Shown: positions 51,524 to 57,059 of the stretch, piece after piece
Numbering within the stretch: the first letter of the stretch is position 1
How the letters are laid out: each line of letters opens with the position of its first letter
From: Yersinia ruckeri ATCC 29473
GTDB taxonomy: Bacteria; Pseudomonadota; Gammaproteobacteria; Enterobacterales; Enterobacteriaceae
Assembly: GCF_000754815.1 (NCBI RefSeq)
Contig: NZ_KN150748.1
Span: forward strand, 3,957-61,015
Reading direction: 5' to 3'
DNA: 57,059 bases
Made by a program: the position numbers and the translations under genes
Notes under the pieces: generated by a model
Database searches by the model: none
The model's input: only the letters and a program-made list of their open reading frames with translations
Told to the model about the DNA's origin: nothing

Positions 51524-51579
51524 CTCGTTATGCCCTGATTCACACCTGAGCACAGGCAGAATTTTTTAGATGACCTCTG

Positions 51580-52290
51580 CTAAGGTAATATACGGTGATG
51601 ATGTGTCAGAAGTTGTTCTGGCACATATCGATGCCAGCCTTTTTCTCTAATAAAATCGATAAGCATCCGCGTATTAGTAACCCCCGCTTTATCATAAATC
51701 ATAGCGATTATATTTTTTATATATCCTTCAGAACGATTCAATATCATTGCAATTTCCTTTCTGCATAAATGAGAACGTAAATAAAATATAATCATCCATT
51801 CTATTTCTGAAAAAAAATCACTGGGAAGTGTGAGTAATAAGGATTCAGGTTGACATTCTGATGTGTAAAACCGTAATGAGATATGTTCTGCTTTACGTCC
51901 ATGAAAAAAAGTTCCGACTATATTCCCGAAAGCATCGGGAAAAGGTGTTTTATCAAAGAAATAAGCGCTCAATTGTTGCTCTCTACCGAAAGGGTGTATC
52001 TCCAGTGAGCTTCGTCGTTTTCCTGTATTTTCTACAAGACGATCATGAGCTTGGAACAAGCTAGCATACTCAGATGTTGGTGCCGGTAGGTCGTTATCCT
52101 TACGACCGATGACGCTGTAACCTTTTGGTAAGTTTAGTAGGTCATGATACGCCTTATTAGCATATCTAAAAATTGAGTATTTATCTTTAATGCCGCAGGG
52201 TTCGTCCAGATTGTCCATATAAAGCTTGAATATGACTGGTATTTCTAGTTCATTTTTATGCGCGGTTTTTTTATTTATCTTCCGGGACAT
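51580..52290 (-). CDS. PAS/LuxR-type transcriptional regulator
   Basis: 236 residues. A PAS-like sensor occupies about 20-140 (EPCGIKDKYSIFRYANKAYH, DLLNLPKGYSVIGRKDNDLP). A helix-turn-helix of LuxR type follows at about 165-215 (LPSDFFSEIEWMIIFYLRSH, LCRKEIAMILNRSEGYIKNI). Signal and targets are unknown; a comparable PAS plus helix-turn-helix layout is seen in TraJ regulators of F-like plasmids, so control of transfer is possible. The gene is AT-rich and stands alone between the broken cupin gene and the replicon, suggesting later acquisition. Confidence 0.75.
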   Translation of the reverse strand: MSRKINKKTAHKNELEIPVIFKLYMDNLDEPCGIKDKYSIFRYANKAYHDLLNLPKGYSVIGRKDNDLPAPTSEYASLFQAHDRLVENTGKRRSSLEIHPFGREQQLSAYFFDKTPFPDAFGNIVGTFFHGRKAEHISLRFYTSECQPESLLLTLPSDFFSEIEWMIIFYLRSHLCRKEIAMILNRSEGYIKNIIAMIYDKAGVTNTRMLIDFIREKGWHRYVPEQLLTHHHRILP

Positions 52291-52415
52291 GAATTTTCCT
52301 CTATTAGTAAAAGGAAACTAGAATAAACCGGCATAATGAAATACATTATTTTTAGACAGTTACGCAACTTCGATAGCGTTTATAAATATTTACCCAAGGT
52401 TCGATTGTTAATCAT

Positions 52416-52556
52416 TTAGGGGGATTTTATGAATATTAAAGGTTGAAAAAAAAGGGGGTAGGGTTTTGGACAATATTGTAAGTTTAGGTTCTTTTTTGAA
52501 CTAACCCCCAAAGCACCCTCACTGGCTTGTTCAACGACGTCTTTCATTTTGGCCAT
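52416..52556 (-). CDS. Possible 46-residue ORF upstream of the replicon
   Basis: MAKMKDVVEQASEGALGVSS, then KKNLNLQYCPKPYP and a hydrophobic end. AAGG is well spaced before the ATG. The first 22 residues look protein-like; the rest runs through an A/C-rich stretch and may not be selected. It could be the head of a truncated gene. The remaining parts of 52291-52890 are AT-rich, and I see no other supportable gene there. Confidence 0.25.
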   Translation of the reverse strand: MAKMKDVVEQASEGALGVSSKKNLNLQYCPKPYPLFFQPLIFIKSP

Positions 52557-52899
52557 AAGTGACCTTTTATTTAGAATACTTAGAAATAGTATTGTTGATA
52601 AATAAATTCTCTGCGTTCAATAAAGAGAACCTTATCAGAAGGTGTGTTAAGTATTGATTTTTAACGTTATTTAAATTTCACTGAGTGATGAGGATCGTTT
52701 TCCCGCGATCCACTAGTTGCAAGCTGTATAAAATCGAGTAGTATTTGCAAGAGTTTATGCTGGTGATATGGTTCTGTAAGGGGCTGAACAGCAAGCGAAT
52801 GTAGTCTTATGTGGCTTTTTTGCGGCATAATGAATATTGGATGGGACATATCCTTAAATGTCTAGGGTAAGAGGTACCAGAGCAGCGGGCCTTAAATGC

Positions 52900-52976
52900 A
52901 AAAACCCCCCGAAATCTGTTCGCAACTTGGCGGAAGGGAGCAGATATCAGGGGGTCACAAAGCAGGCGCTGGCCTG
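52900..52976 (-). ncRNA. Antisense RNAI controlling repA
   Basis: On the minus strand a perfect -10 box TATAAT (plus-strand 52983-52988) with TTGTTT 16 bp upstream would start an RNA near 52976. It would run through the complement of the stem-loop and end after the same hairpin at a run of five U residues (plus-strand AAAAA at 52900-52904). Length (about 75 bases), loop sequence and location match RNAI of IncI/IncB/IncL/M replicons, which pairs with the repA leader, blocks the leader peptide and pseudoknot, and sets copy number and incompatibility. Confidence 0.8.
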
Positions 52977-53022
52977 TGAGAGATTATAACTCATGCAATT
53001 CAGAAAACAATACCCATCCGCC
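52905..53022 (+). promoter_or_regulatory. repA leader stem-loop and pseudoknot
   Basis: A stem-loop is formed by CCCCCCGAAATCTG (52905-52918) and CAGATATCAGGGGG (52941-52954). Its loop contains GGCGGA (52929-52934), exactly complementary to TCCGCC (53017-53022), which lies 17 bases ahead of the repA start. This is the pseudoknot of IncI/B/L/M replicons: translation of the leader peptide opens a competing structure, the pseudoknot forms, and repA translation is enabled. Confidence 0.82.
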
Positions 53023-53046
53023 ATCTGTGTAGGATGGGGTGAATAG
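52993..53046 (+). CDS. Leader peptide for repA (RepY/RepB type)
   Basis: 17 residues, MQFRKQYPSAICVGWGE, ending at TAG 53044-53046. It overlaps the repA GTG (53039) by 8 bases in another frame, the arrangement that couples repY to repZ in IncI1 and the leader to repA in IncB and IncL/M. The coding act matters more than the peptide. RNAI covers its upstream region and would repress it. Confidence 0.8.
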   Translation: MQFRKQYPSAICVGWGE

Positions 53047-54136
53047 TCAAAGCCAACAGGCCATTCAGGTACATCCTGATCCTCTAAAACGTACACGGCG
53101 AGGCGAATCAAACGCTTTGCGACGTGGACAATCTAAAGTTCATCGGCGTTATACACCCCAGTTGTGTTGCTCTGTGCCTCGAGGCATGGCGGCTAAAGTT
53201 GTGGCGCGTATGCAAAGCCATAATTGGCACCGCAATCATGATCTCATTGAACTGCGGCGGGAAGGTTATGTGCCATATACCAAGCGTAATGACCCTTACT
53301 TCACGCCAAAGGCAATGCGTATCTCAGCACGTTCTGAAAGCTGTGAGGCATTGACCGCGTTGTCAATGGCTCTGGCTGCCAATTGCGATTACAACCCAGA
53401 CAGTGACTACCCGTTTGAAATCATGGCTCCGTTTGAGCAAATAGCGGCCGCGATGGGGATGTTGCATGTTTATGATAATGGCCGCAAAGCCTATGACAGC
53501 CCATTACATGCCTTGTCAGTACAGGAACAGCTCGGGTACGTGATTGTTCTACACGGTAAAGATACTGACAGTGGCCAGAATAAACCGTTGCGGTTATGGC
53601 TGACCGAAAAATTCTTCATTTCACGGGGGATCGCCGTTGAAGAGATCCGTCATTGGCTTGGCCAGTTCAAAACCTGGGCGATTAAAAACGGGTTGACTGA
53701 AAGTTTACGTAAAAAGTATGAACGGCACCTGCTGCGTGTTGAGCGTATTGGTATTGATCTAAATGACAAACCCTCTCTACGGAATCGCTTGAAACAAATC
53801 AAACGTTGGGTTGTCAGCCCTGACCTGGCAAAAGAGAAGCAAGAAAAAGTGGCTCTATTAGAAGGACGACTGGCTGAAATAGAGCGTGATAATACCCAGC
53901 GTCTCGATCTTATTCTGGACCAGACACAGCAAAATATCCGCAGTCTGGCCAAAGCGAAGCATAAACGCAAAACTCCGTATTATGATGCGTATGTAAAATG
54001 GTCAACCAGTTCAAAAGTCACGAGATTAGACGTCGTGATGCAAGAACAGGCCTTACAGAAAGAGCAACCCGGACTGAGCCACAGTGACCCGGAAACTTAC
54101 TACCGCCTGTTGCTTGAGCGAGCAGGCATAATCTAG
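53039..54136 (+). CDS. repA: RepA, replication initiation protein (IncFII_repA family)
   Basis: 365 residues starting with GTG, fixed by the overlap with the leader peptide and by AGGAT just upstream. The basic N-terminus (about 10-50) is followed by the winged-helix-type initiator region (FTPKAMRISARSESCEALTA, NPDSDYPFEIMAPFEQIAAA) and a long helical, basic C-terminal part (KEKQEKVALLEGRLAEIERD). It matches the IncFII_repA group that includes IncI, IncB and IncL/M initiators. It should act in cis at the origin just downstream. Confidence 0.88.
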   Translation: MNSQSQQAIQVHPDPLKRTRRGESNALRRGQSKVHRRYTPQLCCSVPRGMAAKVVARMQSHNWHRNHDLIELRREGYVPYTKRNDPYFTPKAMRISARSESCEALTALSMALAANCDYNPDSDYPFEIMAPFEQIAAAMGMLHVYDNGRKAYDSPLHALSVQEQLGYVIVLHGKDTDSGQNKPLRLWLTEKFFISRGIAVEEIRHWLGQFKTWAIKNGLTESLRKKYERHLLRVERIGIDLNDKPSLRNRLKQIKRWVVSPDLAKEKQEKVALLEGRLAEIERDNTQRLDLILDQTQQNIRSLAKAKHKRKTPYYDAYVKWSTSSKVTRLDVVMQEQALQKEQPGLSHSDPETYYRLLLERAGII

Positions 54137-54163
54137 CCCCAAGATGACCCCATCCCGAACCCT

Positions 54164-54184
54164 ACCGTGCGTTGCGCGGTTTTT
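54164..54184 (+). terminator. Rho-independent terminator after repA (CIS-like element)
   Basis: ACCGTGC-GTT-GCGCGGT forms a 7-bp stem with one T-G pair and leads into TTTTT. In related plasmids a Rho-dependent CIS region lies between repA and the origin and loads RepA in cis; this hairpin occupies that place. Confidence 0.6.
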
Positions 54185-54245
54185 GTGTTGGCCGAACCCC
54201 TGAAGTTGAGTGTTATTTAACCTCTACTCAACGGACTATTTTTCA

Positions 54246-54368
54246 TTATCCACCCGAATTTATGATCGACAGTCACGCAATTCTCATTACGGTGAATATT
54301 TGTACTATTAACTTCGAATTGATGTACTTAATTTCGTAACCTGTTAGATAAATATCATTAATTTCGAA
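54246..54368. other. Putative oriV: DnaA box and helically phased repeats
   Basis: TTATCCACC (54246-54254) is one base from the DnaA box TTATCCACA. An AT-rich stretch follows with three direct repeats of TTAAYTTCGWA: TTAACTTCGAA at 54308, TTAATTTCGTA at 54328 and TTAATTTCGAA at 54358. The spacings are 20 and 30 bp, so all three face the same side of the helix. They are good candidates for RepA binding sites. Position about 110-230 bp downstream of repA matches the origin of IncI/L/M replicons. Confidence 0.6.
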
Positions 54369-54390
54369 CGTTATTACTGAACAAAATAAG

Positions 54391-54527
54391 CCTCTAAAAA
54401 GAGGAGTACTTTTCGAGCGGCTAAAGCCTGCTCTCTAAAGTAGCTCCCCTCGCTTCGCTCAGGGCAAATTACTCATTGGCAATACAGCATAAAGAACAAT
54501 AATAAGTAGCTCCCGGCTAAAGCCGGG
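54391..54527. other. Cluster of small hairpins downstream of the origin
   Basis: CCTCT-AAAA-AGAGG (54391-54404) and CCCGGC-TAAA-GCCGGG (54512-54527) are perfect hairpins; GGC-TAAA-GCC also occurs near 54419. AGTAGCTCCC appears twice (near 54440 and 54505). No reading frame is supported here. They may belong to the origin or be termination sites for rightward replication or transcription. Confidence 0.4.
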
Positions 54528-54664
54528 CAAAAGAACTTCACATAACCATTAGCTATTAACGGGGGTCAAAGCCCAATGGAACGGAAACGTACGCTAAGAG
54601 CGTAACCTTCTGTATTGTCAGTTTTAAGTACACATCAAACGGACATCATCCTTCAAAAAACGTA

Positions 54665-54690
54665 CTTACCGTACGTTTTCGTACGGTAAG
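54665..54690. repeat. 11-bp perfect hairpin with TTTT loop
   Basis: CTTACCGTACG-TTTT-CGTACGGTAAG. The stem contains the palindrome CGTACG, and further CGTAC copies lie just upstream (54588, 54661). No gene adjoins it within 500 bp. It could be a single-strand initiation site or a site for a DNA-binding protein. Confidence 0.6.
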
Positions 54691-54944
54691 GCTTCAAACC
54701 CCTTAACTAAAAATTAATCCGGCTACATCAATTCCAATCGCTAATTCTTTCTTTTGTCTCCGACCATTAAACAATTTCATTGCTGTAAGCTGGGTTATAA
54801 CGGCTCTCGCATAGCTCAAGCCTCAAAAAAATGGTCTGGTAGGGGAAGGGATGGATTGGTGGAACCTATCAACAGCGTAACCGGCTGCGCCGGGCTACGG
54901 CGCCATTAACCACTGTGCTCTGGTCAACTTCTCAGGGCGCCTCT

Positions 54945-54992
54945 ATGCGCCTTCGGCGCATTCCTGGAATGCCTGCGCACTGCTCGGCATTC
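54945..54992. repeat. Two adjacent hairpins in the gene-free region
   Basis: ATGCGCC-TTC-GGCGCAT (54945-54961) and GAATGCC (54967-54973)/GGCATTC (54986-54992). The stretch 54780-55030 is richer in GC than its surroundings and has no supportable reading frame, so a structured RNA or DNA site is possible. Confidence 0.4.
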
Positions 54993-55068
54993 TTAACCAG
55001 TCACTACTCCAATAATCATTTATTGATAGTAATGGATTCAATTAATCAACATAATTGGGGTTCCACGC

Positions 55069-55117
55069 GGCGTTGTTGAATAAATCGAACTTTTGGCCGT
55101 AGTTAGGATCAGATCAC
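55069..55117. mobile_element. Remnant end of an IS5-family (IS903-like) element
   Basis: GGCGTTGTTGAATAAATC (55069-55086) matches 17 of 18 bases of the IS903-group terminal repeat GGCTTTGTTGAATAAATC, as remembered. It is followed by CGAACTTTTGGCC and GGATCAGATCACC, which resemble the non-coding start of such elements. No transposase frame or opposite end is seen, so this is a relic. The small minus-strand frame through 55038-55349 is not supported as a gene. Confidence 0.55.
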
Positions 55118-55239
55118 CACACTCCTGATCCTGGGGTTCTACGCCGGAACCGCCGAAATTTCCGTTACGCCATTTCAGCCCGACTGCTAGCGCATCCAAG
55201 GGACTGTTTGGAGAACGGAAATAGTGCCCCCCCTCCGAG

Positions 55240-55992
55240 TTAGCTGATCTGCTTTCTAAACCAAGCCTTGAACTGATTGCGTTTTGAGTGAGTGTACAGG
55301 TCGTATTCAATAGGGTACTTTTTACGGAACTCGTTGATTGCTCGCTCACACCCTTCTTTTGTTTTCACTTGCTCAGAGGAAAAACCTACCGATGCTATTT
55401 TTTGCATTATCTGAGGATCCGTATGATGTGAAGGTTTTTTTAATTGAGGGCCGACGTCTAACCCGAACCGAATCAATTTTTCATAAGCTAACTCTCTCAC
55501 ATCAAAAATATGGTCGTTATTCATCAAATCAATCAGGGTATCGATACACTGCTGACATTTATATTTTCCAAGCAAATGAACAGCCAGCATTCTTTTCTCA
55601 AATGAATATACGATGTTTTTATTTCTTATTATTTCTTTCCTTGCTTTTTCTGTTGGCTCAGATTCTATATATTTATCTTTAGGTTCTTCAAGTGAAACTA
55701 AGTAATCTGCTGCTGACATGGAATTTTTAACTAAATTTTGTTGGAAGCTACGAAATGCAGTTCGCATATAAGATAAAGGATGAGCCATCGGGTGCGATTT
55801 ACCAGGTTTTGTTAACCTCTCATGCTCCTGGTAGCGCTTATTAACTCTTTCCCAATCCTTCGGATAGACACGTTTAAACTCAGAAAAGAAAGAATCGAAA
55901 TCACAACCAACAGGAAGGGAAGATAGCACAGTTGCTATTTTGAATTCTTTTTTCGGTATAACACTACCTTTTGATACCCGTTGTCTACTCAT
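55240..55992 (-). CDS. Hypothetical protein with a HEAT-like segment
   Basis: 250 residues from the ATG at 55992 (GGAGAAGGTG upstream), 13 codons inside the longest frame. It is basic and helical, with no signal peptide. Residues about 155-200 (KRMLAVHLLGKYKCQQCIDT, LIDLMNNDHIFDVRELAYEK) look like one or two HEAT repeats. I do not recognise a family. The gene is AT-rich and stands alone between IS relics, which suggests transfer from elsewhere. Confidence 0.6.
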   Translation of the reverse strand: MSRQRVSKGSVIPKKEFKIATVLSSLPVGCDFDSFFSEFKRVYPKDWERVNKRYQEHERLTKPGKSHPMAHPLSYMRTAFRSFQQNLVKNSMSAADYLVSLEEPKDKYIESEPTEKARKEIIRNKNIVYSFEKRMLAVHLLGKYKCQQCIDTLIDLMNNDHIFDVRELAYEKLIRFGLDVGPQLKKPSHHTDPQIMQKIASVGFSSEQVKTKEGCERAINEFRKKYPIEYDLYTHSKRNQFKAWFRKQIS

Positions 55993-56079
55993 AGTCACCT
56001 TCTCCACACCAAATTTGGTTGCAAACCCCACTTTGATATGAGGTTACAATTTGAATTATATAAGATTTTTTTGGAAGCG

Positions 56080-56247
56080 TTACAACTTCTCGACATCCAC
56101 ATTCCAAGCCTGACGATCGCTTATCTGAACAAGGTAGCCAGCTTTTTCCAATGTATTTAAGAAATAGGGTTGTAAGCCGTAATCCGCCAAAATTTTGTCA
56201 CCTTTTAGATAGGGATTTTGATTACGTCCTTTTACTACGTAAATCAT
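56080..56247 (-). CDS. Possible 55-residue ORF overlapping the next gene
   Basis: MIYVVKGRNQNPYLKGDKIL, ADYGLQPYFLNTLEKAGYLV and QISDRQAWNVDVEKL, from ATG at 56247. The composition is protein-like to the end. Its start lies inside the last 26 bases of the preceding membrane-protein gene, in another frame. It could be a separate small protein, or the tail of a longer gene that has lost its head by a frameshift. There is no strong ribosome binding site. Confidence 0.4.
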   Translation of the reverse strand: MIYVVKGRNQNPYLKGDKILADYGLQPYFLNTLEKAGYLVQISDRQAWNVDVEKL

Positions 56248-56575
56248 ATTTCATCGCATCAATCATGTCTTTCTCTAAGATTTCATTTTTCCTAGCTTCA
56301 TCATCAGTATAAACAGCTTCACTTATCAGACTTGCAACTTTGTCTGAACCAAATAGCTTGACCTTCATGTGTGCAAGCCCGAAATCTTTAGATGTCTCGT
56401 GATTTTTTATGACTGATATCTTATGTAACGCCAAAAGAATCCCGATATATGCATCACATGTTTCGGCATATTGAGTTTTATTTCTTCCGGATTTTTTATT
56501 TAAAAAATAATCCACAATTGATTTTAAAATAGCGCCTAAACCAACCCCACCTAAAATCGCTAAGAGAGAATCCAT
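56222..56575 (-). CDS. Hypothetical small membrane-anchored protein
   Basis: 117 residues. An N-terminal membrane segment (MDSLLAILGGVGLGAILKSI, then VDYFL) is followed by a helical, charged cytoplasmic part (LALHKISVIKNHETSKDFGL...KNEILEKDMIDAMKYDLRSK). GGTAAAAAT lies ahead of the ATG, so the binding site is weak. The layout resembles small chromosomal and prophage proteins of unknown role. It is AT-rich and adjoins the resolvase relic. Confidence 0.55.
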   Translation of the reverse strand: MDSLLAILGGVGLGAILKSIVDYFLNKKSGRNKTQYAETCDAYIGILLALHKISVIKNHETSKDFGLAHMKVKLFGSDKVASLISEAVYTDDEARKNEILEKDMIDAMKYDLRSKRT

Positions 56576-56637
56576 TTTTACCTCTAAAATAATGTAGTTA
56601 ATTTGATTGTTAAGTCTGAAATTACATTAAATCACGC

Positions 56638-56731
56638 CTACCCAACTACCTTACGAGCAAGCGTTCGATAAACAGTTGGCCGCGAAACAGAAAATAATTC
56701 AGCCAGATCGCTGATCGAGTACTGCCCGGTT
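56638..56731 (-). pseudogene. Serine recombinase (resolvase/invertase), C-terminal fragment
   Basis: The frame ends TGQYSISDLAELFSVSRPTV, YRTLARKVVG and TAG at 56638-56640. The ISDLAELFSVSRPTVYRTL part is the C-terminal helix-turn-helix of serine recombinases. Upstream codons run straight into the IS6 terminal repeat at 56732, so the IS removed the catalytic part. Confidence 0.7.
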
Positions 56732-56894
56732 GGTTCTGTCGCATTAAGGCGTAGTCAGGTAACATGCTGTTTTTTTTTACGATGTTGCCTGCCCATGTCT
56801 CTCATCCGAAAAGCCTTCCGTCGCCTGCATTACCCCACTGATGTTATCGCTCAGTGTGTTCGCTGGTATCTCGCTTATGCACTGAGCCTGGCTA
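56732..56894 (+). mobile_element. Left half of the IS6-family insertion sequence
   Basis: It begins with the terminal repeat GGTTCTGTCGCATTAA (56732-56747). Transposase coding starts at ATG 56795 and reads MSLIRKAFRRLHYPTDVIAQ, CVRWYLAYALSL up to about 56890, an IS6-type N-terminus. After that the sequence changes to GCTAGGCGTAAGG, where a Tn3-family end seems to begin. The missing right half is at 1-144. Confidence 0.75.
56795..56890 (+). pseudogene. IS6-family transposase, N-terminal fragment
   Basis: About 32 residues of transposase (VRWYLAYALSL is the conserved part), then 12 foreign codons and TAA. The DDE core is absent from the window. Together with 3-92 this shows one element interrupted by a later insertion or rearrangement. 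Confidence 0.7.
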
Positions 56895-57059
56895 GGCGTA
56901 AGGATTCATGCGTAAATGTGTAAGATCGCCCTCTAGCCCTTACCACATAAGCTCTATCAGAATTTTATGTCATAACTGGCAGGTACTGGATAGCGTTCTT
57001 TCACCTCAGAAAGGCCAAAACGATTGATATGATGAGTTCGATATGGGCTTAGTCCGGCC
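56895..57059 (-). mobile_element. End of a Tn3-family transposon with TnpA C-terminus
   Basis: On the minus strand, from the window edge to TGA at 56957-56959, the frame reads AGLSPYRTHHINRFGLSEVK, ERYPVPASYDIKF. LSPY...HINRFG close to the C-terminus is characteristic of Tn3-family transposases. The stop is followed by about 60 bp ending in GGCGTAAGGATTCATGCG (read from 56895), the place expected for the terminal inverted repeat. The element enters the window from the right and interrupts the IS6 copy. Confidence 0.65.

Noticed and set aside
52667-52849. 60-residue minus-strand frame upstream of the replicon
   Set aside because: Low-complexity His/Gln/Leu composition, no ribosome binding site, and it lies where the repA mRNA promoter should be.
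55038-55349. 103-residue minus-strand frame through the IS5 relic
   Set aside because: Its body lies over IS non-coding sequence and its N-terminus overlaps the end of the 55240-55992 gene; a chance frame is more likely.
1-57059. CRISPR array
   Set aside because: No regularly spaced direct repeats of 23-40 bp were seen; the only clustered repeats are the three 11-mers at the origin.

Overview
The window reads as the backbone of a large conjugative plasmid of Enterobacterales. The evidence is an IncI/L/M-like RepA replicon with its leader peptide and pseudoknot, an R64-like oriT with nikA/nikB, a complete Dot/Icm-like (type IVB) transfer gene set, and an R64-like thin type IV pilus operon. 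I see no rRNA, tRNA, CRISPR array, antibiotic-resistance gene or ParA/ParB partition pair.

Layout. 1-144 is the right half of an IS6-family element, and its left half lies at 56732-56890, so the window seems to open a circular plasmid inside (or next to) an IS6 copy that was itself hit by a Tn3-family element. 145-3800 is the leading region, which enters the recipient first: a gene cut by the IS, an XRE-type gene, a HigB/NadS-like toxin-antitoxin module with a clear promoter/operator, a strongly folded 0.35-kb leader in front of a DUF932 gene, a broken small gene and a MobC-like gene. oriT is at about 3.85-3.98 kb and is followed by nikA and nikB. 6.3-10.7 kb is an accessory insert with two likely phage-defence genes: a HEPN Abi protein with a cold-shock-like tail, and a TrlF-like PHP-ABC ATPase.

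From 36.5 kb down to 10.8 kb on the minus strand runs the transfer operon traH-I-J-K-primase-traL-M-N-O-P-Q-R-T-U-W-X-Y, an orphan antitoxin, excA, trbA-B-C and nuc. TraH/I/N/O form the envelope core; TraJ, TraU and TrbC are ATPases; TrbA and TrbC form the coupling complex; TraY is the DotA-like channel protein. From 50.4 to 37.1 kb, also on the minus strand, runs a NusG-like traB, three small unknown genes and pilL-M-N-(secretin-like paralogue)-O-P-Q-R-S-T-U-V, encoding a mating-pair-stabilising pilus. The tip gene pilV is fixed: there is no shufflon and no rci.

50.5-52.6 kb holds regulators (XRE, PAS-LuxR) and a frameshifted cupin gene. 52.9-54.4 kb is the replicon: antisense RNAI, leader peptide, repA, a DnaA box and helically phased repeats. 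54.4-57.06 kb is a hairpin-rich, gene-poor region with IS5, resolvase, IS6 and Tn3 remnants and three hypothetical genes.

All functional calls come from reading the translations and motifs by eye; no database search was run.
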